Assembly (NCBI GenBank): GCA_031285485.1
Contig: JAITWC010000067.1
Coordinates: 1 to 14,016 of the forward strand
Length of the DNA stretch: 14,016 nucleotides
Source: Alistipes sp.
GTDB taxonomy: Bacteria > Bacteroidota > Bacteroidia > Bacteroidales > Rikenellaceae
Direction: 5' to 3'
Shown here piece by piece: positions 7,745-13,944 of the stretch. A program made the translations under genes and the position numbers. Each line of letters begins with the position of its first letter. Positions within the stretch are counted from its first letter, which is position 1. A model generated the notes under the pieces. It was not told the origin of the DNA and ran no database searches. It saw only the letters and a list, made by a program, of their open reading frames with translations.

Positions 7745-8235
7745 CCGACCCACCCCTTGAGCCACTCCACGAACCCGTCGCCGAAGTGGATGTAGAGCAA
7801 CACCCACACCAGAAAGCGGCACAGGCAGCCCACATAGGTCAGAAGCGTGGTGACGGCGGGCCGCACCTTGTAGAATCCCAACCCGATCATGAATATCTGC
7901 CCCACCACGGGCAGCCACGACAGCAGCGCGCACCACACGCCCCACTTCCGTATCATGGCCTTCTGCCGTTCGAGGGTCTCCTCCTTCACGCGGAACCACC
8001 GTTCGATCCACTCCCACCGCGCGAACCATCCCAGCACGTATGAGGTCATCGCCCCGGTGCCGTTGCCCGCGGTGGCGGCGGCGAGGCAGATCCACGGGTC
8101 GCCCCCGGCGATCAGTATCGTCATCAGCAGCAGGTCGGAGGAGAGCGACACGATCGTCCCCGCGACGAAAGTCCCCAGCAGCAGCCCCCAGTAGCCGAGT
8201 TCGATCAGCCAGTCGGCCTGAAAAATAGTTTCCAC
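7741..8235 (-). CDS. YqaA-like DedA/SNARE-associated membrane protein
   Basis: A 164-residue integral membrane protein of the small YqaA branch of the DedA/VTT superfamily. Hydrophobic segments lie at roughly 14-34, 36-58, 99-120 and 128-150. Family features include the reentrant-loop region TIVSLSSDLLLM (28-39), AGNGTGAMTSYVLGW (56-70), and SWLPVVGQIFMIGLG (106-120). DedA relatives have been linked to undecaprenyl-phosphate or lipid transport and membrane homeostasis; the role of this branch is unclear. The start codon is GTG at 8235. No suitable ATG exists nearby, and the N-terminus (DWLIELGYWGLLLGTF) looks like homologues. A near-consensus TATCTTCG box ends four bases before it. Its stop shares three bases with the DUF4954 stop on the other strand. 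Confidence 0.88.
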   Translation of the reverse strand: METIFQADWLIELGYWGLLLGTFVAGTIVSLSSDLLLMTILIAGGDPWICLAAATAGNGTGAMTSYVLGWFARWEWIERWFRVKEETLERQKAMIRKWGVWCALLSWLPVVGQIFMIGLGFYKVRPAVTTLLTYVGCLCRFLVWVLLYIHFGDGFVEWLKGWVG

Positions 8236-8239
8236 GCCG

Positions 8240-8247
8240 CGAAGATA
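8240..8247 (-). promoter_or_regulatory. Promoter -7-like element of the yqaA-like gene (TATCTTCG)
   Basis: On the minus strand TATCTTCG differs from TAnnTTTG at one base. Only CGGC separates it from the GTG start, the same four-base spacing as at ilvD. No -33 TTTG is visible. Confidence 0.5.
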
Positions 8248-8262
8248 CGAAAGAATTTATAA

Positions 8263-8270
8263 TATCTTTG
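8263..8270 (+). promoter_or_regulatory. Promoter -7 element of the glycan operon (TATCTTTG)
   Basis: TATCTTTG matches TAnnTTTG perfectly and lies 11 bases before ATG 8282. It is back-to-back with the minus-strand box at 8240-8247, making a compact divergent promoter region. There is no clear -33 element. Predicted leader is about 5-8 bases to ATG 8282, or about 20 to the alternative ATG 8294. Confidence 0.6.
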
Positions 8271-8281
8271 CCCTCGTAATC

Positions 8282-9295
8282 ATGGACGGTGGAATGGGGA
8301 TAGATTTTGTGGTGCTGTGGGTCGACATGGACGATCCGGCGTGGAGGGCATCCTTTGCCGGGTGGTCGGGCCTCGCGTCGACGGATAATTCGCGCAACGA
8401 GACGTCGGAGGCGCGGTTCCGCGACTACGGATTCCTGAAGTACTGGTTCCGCGGTGTGGAGCGGTTCGCCCCGTGGGTGCGCAGGGTTCATTTCGTGACG
8501 TGCGGCCAGACACCCGCCTGGCTCGACGGGACGAACCCGAAGCTTCACCTCGTGAGCCACACCGACTTCATCCCCGCCGACTACCTGCCGAGTTTCAACT
8601 CGGGCGTGATCGAGAGCTGGCTGCACCGCATTCCCGGCCTGTCGGAGCGGTTCGTGTACTTCAACGACGACTTTTTCCTCACGTGCGACACACCGCCGGA
8701 GAGGTTCTTCCGCGGCGGGCTGCCGTGCGACATCGCCGCGTTCCGTTTCAACTCGGGCGGCTCGCAGTGGGCGCGGATGCTCAAAAACAACATCGCCCTC
8801 ATCAACCGCCACTTCGACAAGCGCGAGGTGACGCGGCGCGACCGCGACAAGTGGTTCGACCCGTCATACGGCGGCAAGGCGCGGTGGAACCATCTGCTGC
8901 GATGGTACCCGCGGTTCGCGACGCTGCGCACCCCACACAACGCCCAGCCCTATCTGCGCTCCACCTACGAGCGGGTGTGGGCGGCCTGCGGCGACGAACT
9001 GCGCGAGGCGTCGGCCCACCGTTTCCGCTCGACGGGCGACCTGACGCACGAACTGTTCCGCGCGTGGCAGATCTGCGAGGGCAACTTCGAGCCCTACAAC
9101 ACATACACCGACACACGCATGTTCCCGCTCGTGGTGAAGCCCGCCGCGGCCATCCGCGCCGTGCGGGAGCAGACATACCGGTTGGTGTGCCTCAACGACA
9201 ACGTGCATATACGCAACTACGCGCGGGTGATGGCCTCGCTCGAAGGGTCGTTCCGCGCGATACTGCCCGAGCCGTCGGGCTTCGAAAAACCTTAG
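8282..9295 (+). CDS. Stealth family sugar-phosphate transferase
   Basis: Stealth proteins are hexose- or N-acetylhexosamine-1-phosphate transferases that build phosphodiester-linked polysaccharides; Neisseria capsule enzymes and human GlcNAc-1-phosphotransferase are relatives. All conserved regions can be seen: CR1 IDFVVLWVDMDDPAW (7-21); CR2 from RFRDYGFLKYWFRGVE (45-60) through FVTCGQTPAWL and FVYFNDDFFL (124-133); CR3 around PHNAQPYLRSTYERV (218-232); and CR4 CLND (303-306). At 337 residues it is a normal length. Conserved sequence begins at residue 7, so ATG 8294 (333 residues) is equally possible. No signal or membrane segment is seen. It heads the operon, and its stop is six bases before the next ATG. 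The product is predicted to contain phosphodiester links; the exact sugar cannot be read from sequence. Confidence 0.92.
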   Translation: MDGGMGIDFVVLWVDMDDPAWRASFAGWSGLASTDNSRNETSEARFRDYGFLKYWFRGVERFAPWVRRVHFVTCGQTPAWLDGTNPKLHLVSHTDFIPADYLPSFNSGVIESWLHRIPGLSERFVYFNDDFFLTCDTPPERFFRGGLPCDIAAFRFNSGGSQWARMLKNNIALINRHFDKREVTRRDRDKWFDPSYGGKARWNHLLRWYPRFATLRTPHNAQPYLRSTYERVWAACGDELREASAHRFRSTGDLTHELFRAWQICEGNFEPYNTYTDTRMFPLVVKPAAAIRAVREQTYRLVCLNDNVHIRNYARVMASLEGSFRAILPEPSGFEKP

Positions 9296-9301
9296 GCGCG
9301 C

Positions 9302-10078
9302 ATGAAGATCTCGGTGGTGATACCTGTCTGCAACGGCGAGAAATACATCGCGGCGTGCCTCGACTGCATGGCGCGCCAGACGCACCGCGACCTGGAGCTG
9401 ATAGTGGTCGACGACGGCTCCACCGACCGCACGGCCGGGATCGCGGCGGGGTACGCGGGGGTGAAGCTGATAAGCCAGCAAAATCGGGGGCAGTCGGTTG
9501 CGCGCAACGTGGGCATGGCGGCGGCCACGGGCGACTACATCCACTTCATGGACGCGGACGACCTCATCAACGACCGCTTCTACGAGCTGCTGGCCGCGGC
9601 GGCCGCCGGGACCGGCTCCGACGCGGCGTGCTGCGAGGTGGTGAACGAACCCAAACCCGCGCGCAACACCCCCGTGGCGGAGCGCAGGGTGCTGGAGACG
9701 ACGGACGAAAAGATGCGCGGCACCAATGTGGGGCGCTGGGGCTACGTGTGGCGCTACCTGTTCCGCGCGTCGTTCCTGCGCGAGCGCGCGCTGACGTTCG
9801 AACCGGGGCGGCTGGTGGAGGACATGCCCTTCTCGTTGCAGGCCATTTACTTCGCCAACCGCGTCGTGATGACCCCCGGCGCGGTCTACACCTACATGCT
9901 GCACGAGGGCTCCTCGATGACCATCCGTACGCGCGAGCACCGCCGCCGCCGCCACCGCGACCTGCGCCACGCCCGCGAGCTGCGCCACCGTTTCGCGCGG
10001 CGCCACGGTTTCCGCATCCCCGGAGTGCCCACGGCGTGGGGCTGGCTGTCGCTCCTCTACGTCAAGTGGCTCACCTGA
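9302..10078 (+). CDS. Glycosyltransferase family 2 (GT-A fold)
   Basis: A 258-residue GT2 enzyme that transfers a sugar from a nucleotide donor, probably at the cytosolic face of the membrane. The GT-A domain starts at once with SVVIPVCNGEKYI (4-16). It keeps VVDDGSTD (35-42) for nucleotide binding, NRGQSVARNVG (61-71), the metal-binding DAD at 84-86, and E173/D174 in LVEDMPF as likely catalytic-base region. The C-terminus has a strongly basic Arg/His-rich stretch (about 211-236, TREHRRRRHRDLRH...) and then a hydrophobic tail, which could give peripheral membrane contact. The gene follows the Stealth gene by six bases and precedes the first GT4 gene by 34. Donor and linkage are unknown. Confidence 0.92.
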   Translation: MKISVVIPVCNGEKYIAACLDCMARQTHRDLELIVVDDGSTDRTAGIAAGYAGVKLISQQNRGQSVARNVGMAAATGDYIHFMDADDLINDRFYELLAAAAAGTGSDAACCEVVNEPKPARNTPVAERRVLETTDEKMRGTNVGRWGYVWRYLFRASFLRERALTFEPGRLVEDMPFSLQAIYFANRVVMTPGAVYTYMLHEGSSMTIRTREHRRRRHRDLRHARELRHRFARRHGFRIPGVPTAWGWLSLLYVKWLT

Positions 10079-10112
10079 GCGCGGCGGCACCGCGACCCGA
10101 ACAAAACGTAGA

Positions 10113-11207
10113 ATGAAAATAGCATTCCTCATAAAATCGCTGCAAAGCTCCGCCGGAACGGAGCGGATGGCCACCGTGATCGCCAACGGTCTCGTGCGGA
10201 GCGCCGGAACGGAGGTGGACGTGATCACCATCCACGGCTGCACGCCCTTCTTCGAGCTCGACGGGCGGATAAGGCACTTCTCCATCGTGCCGCACAAGGA
10301 GTGGAGCAGGGTGATGAGGCACTTCGGCGGCTACGTCCTCAAGCTGCGCCGCATCTTGAAGCGCGAAGGCTACGACTACGTGATAGACGTGGACACGGTG
10401 CTGTCGCTGCTCAGCCTGCCCGCCGCGGCGGGGCTCAAAACGCGGGTGGTGAGTTGGGAACACTTCAACGCCAACGTCAACTGGGGAAAGTTCTCCTATC
10501 CCCTCGCACGCCGGATGGCCTCGCGGCTGGCGCACCGGGTGGTGGTGCTGACCCAGGCCGACAAGGCCCTCTACGGGCGGCGGTTCGGTGCGCGGAACGC
10601 GGTGTGCATCCCGAACCCGGTTACCGTGAACTCCTCCGAACCGTCGCCCCTCGCGGAGAAACGGTTTGTGGCCGTGGGCCGCCTCCACCCGCAAAAGGGA
10701 TACGACATGCTGCTCGACGCGTGGGCTTCGACGAGGTGCCGCCGCGAGGGGTGGACACTGCGGATCGTCGGTTCGGGAAGATGGGAGGAGAGGCTCGGGG
10801 CGCAGATAGACAGGCTCGGCGTGGCCGACAGCGTGGAGATGCTGCCCGCCACCCACGAGGTGGAGGCGATGTTCCGCTCGGCGTCGTGCTTCGTGCTTTC
10901 GTCGCGCTTCGAGGGGCTGCCGCTCGTGCTGATCGAGGCCGCGGCGATGGGTCTGCCCGCCGTGAGTTTCGACTGCGAAACGGGCCCGCGCGAGATCATT
11001 GAAGACGCATCGACCGGCCTGCTCGTTCCGCCCGGCGACGTGGGGGCCCTCGCCGCGGCGATGGACGAAATGGCCGCCGACGGCGAAATGCGCGCGCGCA
11101 TGGGCGCCGCCGCGCTGGAGCGCAGCCGGTTGTTTTCACCCGGCGCGATACTGGAGCGGTGGCGTGCCTTGCTGGGTGGTGAAACTAATAAACCAATTGT
11201 CGAATGA
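10113..11207 (+). CDS. Glycosyltransferase family 4, first tandem copy
   Basis: A 364-residue GT-B retaining glycosyltransferase. The N-terminal acceptor domain starts MKIAFLIKSL, with the glycine-containing loop after strand 1, and includes SWEHFNANVNWGK (114-126). The donor domain has VAVGRLHPQKGYDML (187-200) and the GT4 E-x7-E signature FEGLPLVLIEA (266-276) that binds the nucleotide sugar. No membrane segment is seen. Its stop overlaps the next gene's start by four bases (ATGA at 11204-11207), showing translational coupling. It is paralogous to the following gene. The last ~123 residues are almost identical, while the first ~190 have clearly diverged. The acceptor therefore probably differs and the donor is probably shared. 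Donor identity cannot be read from sequence. Confidence 0.93.
   Translation: MKIAFLIKSLQSSAGTERMATVIANGLVRSAGTEVDVITIHGCTPFFELDGRIRHFSIVPHKEWSRVMRHFGGYVLKLRRILKREGYDYVIDVDTVLSLLSLPAAAGLKTRVVSWEHFNANVNWGKFSYPLARRMASRLAHRVVVLTQADKALYGRRFGARNAVCIPNPVTVNSSEPSPLAEKRFVAVGRLHPQKGYDMLLDAWASTRCRREGWTLRIVGSGRWEERLGAQIDRLGVADSVEMLPATHEVEAMFRSASCFVLSSRFEGLPLVLIEAAAMGLPAVSFDCETGPREIIEDASTGLLVPPGDVGALAAAMDEMAADGEMRARMGAAALERSRLFSPGAILERWRALLGGETNKPIVE
10803..11174 (+). repeat. Near-identical repeat, copy 1 (GT4 donor domain)
   Basis: Matches 11891-12262 at a constant offset of 1088 bases with about ten mismatches by eye over 372 bases, most of them silent. A further exact 58-base match lies upstream (10693-10750 with 11781-11838). 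The 52 bases between them have diverged. The pattern fits recent gene conversion after an older duplication. Confidence 0.9.
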
Positions 11208-12283
11208 AAATAGCTTTTTTTATAGCTTCGCTTCATGACTCCGGGGGGTCGCACCGCATGGCTACCGTCATCGCCAATGGCCTTGTGCGCAGCGGTGCGG
11301 AGGTCGATATGATTTGCATATACGGGGGCGAACCGTTCTATGAGCTCGACCCGGGCATCGGGGTCACGTATCTGGTACCACACAAAAGATGGGGTCAAAT
11401 GTTCAGCCATTACGCGGGCTACATCCATCGTCTGAGGAAGACGTTGCGGCGGGGACGATACGACTATGTGATAGACGTGGACACGCTCATGTCGCTTTTC
11501 AGCATACCCGCCGCCGCGGGGCTCGGCACGCGCGTTATATCATGGGAGCACTGTAACGCCAATGCCAACTGGGGCAGGTGCACCTATCCCCTCGCACGCC
11601 GGGTGGCCTCGCGTCTGGCGCACCGCGTGGTGGTGCTGACCGACACGGATAAAGCCGCCTTCGAGCGGCGGTTCGGGGCGCGCCGGGTGGTGCGCATCCA
11701 CAATCCCGTCACGATAGAGGCGGGCGAACCGTCGCCGCTCACCGAAAAGCGCTTCCTTGCCCTCGGGCGATTTTCTCCTGAAAAGGGATACGACATGCTG
11801 CTCGACGCGTGGGCTTCGACGAGGTGCCGCCGCGAGGGTTGGGCACTGCGAATTGTCGGTGGCGGCTGGTCGGAGGGTGAGCTCAGGGCGCAGATCGACA
11901 GGCTCGGCGTGGCCGATAGCGTGGAGATGCTGCCCGCCACACACGAGGTGGAGGCGATGTTCCGCTCGGCGTCGTGCTTCGTGCTTTCGTCGCGCTTCGA
12001 GGGGCTGCCGCTCGTGCTGATCGAGGCCGCGGCGATGGGTCTGCCCGCCGTGAGCTTCGACTGCGAAACCGGCCCGCGCGAGATCATTGAAGACGCATCG
12101 ACCGGCCTGCTCGTTCCGCCCGGCGACGTGGCCGCCCTCGCCGCGGCGATGGACGAAATTGCCGCCGACGGCGAAATGCGCGCGCGCATGGGCGCCGCCG
12201 CGCTGGAGCGCAGCCGGTTGTTTTCGCCCGGCGCGATACTGGAGCGGTGGCGTGCCTTGCTGAACGGGAGTTGTGAGTCGTGA
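11204..12283 (+). CDS. Glycosyltransferase family 4, second tandem copy
   Basis: A 359-residue GT-B enzyme and paralogue of the preceding gene. The N-terminal domain (MKIAFFIASLHDSGG..., SWEHCNANANWGR at 113-125) differs at many positions from copy one and uses more AT-rich codons in its first ~90 codons. The C-terminal donor domain has LALGRFSPEKGYDML (185-199) and the E-x7-E motif (E266, E274). From residue 231 to about 353 only two residues differ from copy one (A310 for G, I319 for M). The C-terminal end differs: LLNGSCES here against LLGGETNKPIVE there. The last codons here run into the GAGTTATGAAT repeat that borders the next intergenic unit. Likely adds the same sugar as copy one to a different acceptor. 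It is the last gene of the glycan operon, and no terminator hairpin is evident after it. Confidence 0.93.
   Translation: MKIAFFIASLHDSGGSHRMATVIANGLVRSGAEVDMICIYGGEPFYELDPGIGVTYLVPHKRWGQMFSHYAGYIHRLRKTLRRGRYDYVIDVDTLMSLFSIPAAAGLGTRVISWEHCNANANWGRCTYPLARRVASRLAHRVVVLTDTDKAAFERRFGARRVVRIHNPVTIEAGEPSPLTEKRFLALGRFSPEKGYDMLLDAWASTRCRREGWALRIVGGGWSEGELRAQIDRLGVADSVEMLPATHEVEAMFRSASCFVLSSRFEGLPLVLIEAAAMGLPAVSFDCETGPREIIEDASTGLLVPPGDVAALAAAMDEIAADGEMRARMGAAALERSRLFSPGAILERWRALLNGSCES
11891..12262 (+). repeat. Near-identical repeat, copy 2 (GT4 donor domain)
   Basis: Partner of 10803-11174. Identity stops at the codons just before the stop, so only the donor-binding half and C-terminal helix are kept alike. 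Confidence 0.9.
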
Positions 12284-12313
12284 GTTATGAATCGGTTTGT
12301 TTGCGGGGCGGCG

Positions 12314-12344
12314 TTTGTTTATTCGCGGGGAATTCCTACATTTG
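12314..12344 (+). promoter_or_regulatory. Consensus Bacteroidota promoter (TTTG-N19-TACATTTG)
   Basis: TTTG at 12314-12317 and TACATTTG at 12337-12344 are spaced by exactly 19 bases, the best full promoter in the window. It is 157 bases before the DUF6261 ATG but only four bases before a GTG that opens a 46-codon frame. It probably drives DUF6261 through a long leader, or a small ORF plus DUF6261. Confidence 0.75.
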
Positions 12345-12348
12345 CGCC

Positions 12349-12489
12349 GTGATTCCCGCCGCCACATACGCCCCCGCCGCGAGCGCAACCATGTCCGAGA
12401 CCAAAAATGTACTTGCGCTCCCGAGCGCAACCGCTTCCGAGGCCAAAAATGCACTTGCGCTCCCGGGCGCAACAACTCATAATTCATAA
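12349..12489 (+). CDS. Candidate leaderless small ORF with 14-residue repeats
   Basis: GTG at 12349 begins a 46-codon frame that ends at TAA 12487-12489. The start lies four bases after the -7 box TACATTTG, the same spacing as at ilvD and the yqaA-like gene, so a leaderless transcript could be translated from its first bases. The product is Ala/Thr/Ser-rich and contains a 14-residue repeat, SATMSETKNVLALP then SATASEAKNALALP, with the start of a third copy. Its stop is 12 bases before the DUF6261 ATG. No family is recognised. Against it: other frames through this GC-rich repeat are also open, including one on the minus strand, and the repeat may be selected as RNA or DNA structure. Treat as a hypothesis. 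Confidence 0.3.
   Translation: MIPAATYAPAASATMSETKNVLALPSATASEAKNALALPGATTHNS
12379..12462. repeat. 42-bp tandem repeat with embedded hairpins
   Basis: Two adjacent 42-base units, each beginning GAGCGCAACC and ending ACTTGCGCTCCC, differ at about five bases, and a partial third follows. Across the first junction TTGCGCTC-CC-GAGCGCAA is a perfect hairpin. Across the second, TTGCGCTCCCGGGCGCAA can still pair with one T-G wobble in RNA. Units are contiguous with no spacers, so this is not CRISPR. Confidence 0.75.
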
Positions 12490-12501
12490 TTCAAAAAGTC
12501 C

Positions 12502-13245
12502 ATGAAAATCGAAAAACTGCACATGAGCCGCCTCCACAACGGCGAACACTTCGAGTTCCACACCGTTTTCAGCGGCATGGTCAAGGCCGCCACGCCCGTC
12601 AAACTGAAGATCGAGGCGCTGTGGGAGCCCTACACCGCCCTCTACGCCGACCTCGACGAGGCGCTCAAAAAGATAACCAAAAGCGAGCACACCGCACGCA
12701 TCAACCAACTCGACACCGACCGCGACAGCATCTACCGCGGCATGGTCGACGCCGTGCGCTCGGCCTCGAACCACTTCAAGGCCGACATCCGCGCCGCCGC
12801 CGGGCGTCTGCAAATCGTGTTCGACACCTACGGCAACGTCACCGCGATGACCCACGACGAAGAGTCGGCCATGATCGCCAACCTGCTCAAAGACATCACC
12901 GTGAAGTACGCCGCCGACTGCGAGGCGCTGGGGCTGAACGGCTGGATCGGGGAGCTCGACCGGCTCAACGAGGCTCTCAAGGCGGCCGTGATGGAGCGCT
13001 ACGACGAGACGGCGGGGCGTTCGTCGTTGGTTCTGCGCGAGGTGCGGGGCAGGATCGACGGCGCGTACCGGGTTTTGGCGGAGCGTGTGGACGCCTTGCA
13101 GATCGTGGAGGGCGGCGCGGCGGACGCTCCGTGGGCCGCGTTCATCGCCGAACTGAACGCCGTGATCGAGCGCGCCAACAACAACATCGCCATCCGCGAG
13201 GGCATCGCCGCCGCCGAAAAAGCACGCGAGGAAGTGAAAGAATGA
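12502..13245 (+). CDS. DUF6261 family protein
   Basis: A 247-residue soluble, mostly helical protein of unknown function that matches my memory of the Bacteroidota DUF6261 family. Recognisable parts are the N-terminal MSRLHNGEHFEFHT, the LWEPYTALYADLDEAL segment, RDSIYRGM, a central FDTYGNVTAMTHDEESAMIANLL stretch (split across about residues 109-133), LGLNGWIGELDRLN, and a C-terminal helix ending IREGIAAAEKAREE. No signal peptide, membrane segment or catalytic motif is evident. It lies 12 bases after the candidate small ORF and 157 after a strong promoter. It is preceded on the same strand by the glycan operon but has its own promoter, so a functional link is not implied. These genes are often found as isolated or accessory copies; that point is recollection, not seen here. 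Confidence 0.85.
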   Translation: MKIEKLHMSRLHNGEHFEFHTVFSGMVKAATPVKLKIEALWEPYTALYADLDEALKKITKSEHTARINQLDTDRDSIYRGMVDAVRSASNHFKADIRAAAGRLQIVFDTYGNVTAMTHDEESAMIANLLKDITVKYAADCEALGLNGWIGELDRLNEALKAAVMERYDETAGRSSLVLREVRGRIDGAYRVLAERVDALQIVEGGAADAPWAAFIAELNAVIERANNNIAIREGIAAAEKAREEVKE

Positions 13246-13263
13246 ACGACCAATAGAACGGAG

Positions 13264-13434
13264 ATGAAAAAACCGATGACATTCGCGCCCGTGTGCGCGG
13301 CGGCGGCGATGGCCGGGTGCAGGAAATACGACGACAGCGCGGTGCGCAACCGGCTCGACAAACGAATGACATGCAGAGGGAGATGCGGGAGGCACTCGAA
13401 AAAGAGGCCGGATTTTGAGATGTTTTGCACCTGA
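13264..13434 (+). pseudogene. Short lipoprotein-like ORF, probably frameshifted
   Basis: ATG 13264 opens a 56-codon frame, 18 bases after DUF6261. It starts MKKPMTFAPVCAAAAMAGC, a weak lipoprotein signal with a lipobox-like AMAGC, followed by KYDDSAVRNRLDK. That resembles the C-x-YDD-xx-xxNR/KV start of Bacteroidota surface lipoproteins with DUF4988-like N-termini. From about 13363 the frame becomes an implausible Arg/Cys/His mix. The -1/+2 frame (13365-13418) instead reads NDMQREMREALEKEAGF, a good coiled-coil-like continuation ending in a stop. A small indel near 13361-13365 would rejoin them. Even repaired it would be only about 50 residues, so it is either a remnant of a larger lipoprotein or a tiny one with a sequence error. 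Confidence 0.4.
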
Positions 13435-13529
13435 ACGCCACATAATATTTGGAAGTTTGAAAATAAGTTTCTAACTTAGTCGTTGAAAACAAAATTAATC
13501 CCCCTCTCGCCTATGAAGAAACCTTGATT

Positions 13530-13541
13530 TACACATGTGTA
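13530..13541. promoter_or_regulatory. Perfect 12-bp palindrome, possible operator
   Basis: TACACATGTGTA is an exact palindrome in the AT-rich stretch 112 bases before the NVEALA-type gene. Such sites are often bound by dimeric regulators, but no regulator gene is nearby. Confidence 0.3.
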
Positions 13542-13570
13542 GATATGTTCTTCGCTGTTTCCGTTGCCCT

Positions 13571-13609
13571 CGGCGGAACTAAAGCGATGCCGTTCCTCGC
13601 CGGCTTTTG
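13571..13609 (+). terminator. Weak possible terminator hairpin
   Basis: CGGCGGAAC at 13571-13579 pairs with GTTC-CT-CGCCG at 13592-13602, with a two-base bulge and a 12-base loop, followed by GCTTTTG. The T-run is short. It could end transcripts from the DUF6261 side before the NVEALA-type gene. Confidence 0.3.
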
Positions 13610-13653
13610 CGAAGAAAAAACAATTCTAATGCAACCTTTTCAAAAAAACTTGT

Positions 13654-13944
13654 ATGAAAAAAAGAATTTTTATGGGCTTGACAGCACTCGCCATCATGGC
13701 TAACGCGATTACCGCGACCATTACCTCCATTAATGTAGCAACCTCAGAATCTGATCTTCTGTCCGTAAACATCGAAGTTTTGACCCAAAATGAAACCGTT
13801 GAGATTCCTTGCGTCGAAGCAACTAGCACGTGTACATATAAACATAGACTTGCTAATGGTCAAGAAGGAACAAGCACAGTTTCAGGTTTGAAAAATGGGT
13901 TGTGTTCCCCAAAGTATGCTGAGTTTAGAGGTGTCCGAAGTTGA
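13654..13944 (+). CDS. NVEALA-type small secreted protein
   Basis: A 96-residue protein with the N-terminal pattern of the Bacteroidota NVEALA family: MKKRIFMGLTALAIMANAI as a basic, hydrophobic signal-like start, then SDLLSVNIEVLTQNE, where NIEVLTQNE corresponds to the NVEALA-N-E motif. Cysteines at C53, C60 and C84 follow, fitting the usual Cys-containing exported C-terminal part. These proteins are thought to be secreted or processed small proteins; their function is not established. The gene is clearly more AT-rich than the glycan and ilv genes, suggesting a different history. The last 20 bases overlap a minus-strand open frame entering from the right edge, so its C-terminal end (AEFRGVRS) may be a junction product rather than native. 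Confidence 0.75.
   Translation: MKKRIFMGLTALAIMANAITATITSINVATSESDLLSVNIEVLTQNETVEIPCVEATSTCTYKHRLANGQEGTSTVSGLKNGLCSPKYAEFRGVRS

Larger units (their letters stand above)
12282..12492. repeat. Intergenic unit bounded by imperfect inverted repeats
   Basis: GAGTTATGAATC at 12282-12293 and the reverse complement of 12481-12492 (GAATTATGAATT) agree at 10 of 12 positions. Between them lie a consensus promoter, a short ORF and a 42-base tandem repeat. ATGAATTATGA-type strings are frequent between genes in Bacteroidota, so this may be a small mobile repeat rather than a functional boundary. No target duplication could be established. Confidence 0.35.

Noticed and set aside
7565..8812. A 415-codon minus-strand frame over the yqaA-like gene and the Stealth gene start
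   Set aside because: It crosses two real genes and both promoter boxes and shows no recognisable protein features.
8473..10116. A 547-codon open frame on the plus strand across the Stealth and GT2 genes
   Set aside because: It is very rich in Arg, Pro and Ala, has no motif, and overlaps two genes with complete family signatures. It is a side effect of high GC at third codon positions.
8864..10297. A 477-codon minus-strand frame opposite Stealth, GT2 and GT4
   Set aside because: Shadow frame of well-supported plus-strand genes; composition is His/Arg/Val-rich without domain features.
10693..12262. Assembly duplication as the cause of the GT4 repeat
   Set aside because: The N-terminal halves and the 52 bases between the two matching blocks differ strongly, so this is not a copied contig segment.
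12379..12472. CRISPR-like repeat array
   Set aside because: The 42-base units are directly adjacent with no spacers, there are only about two copies, and no cas genes are near.
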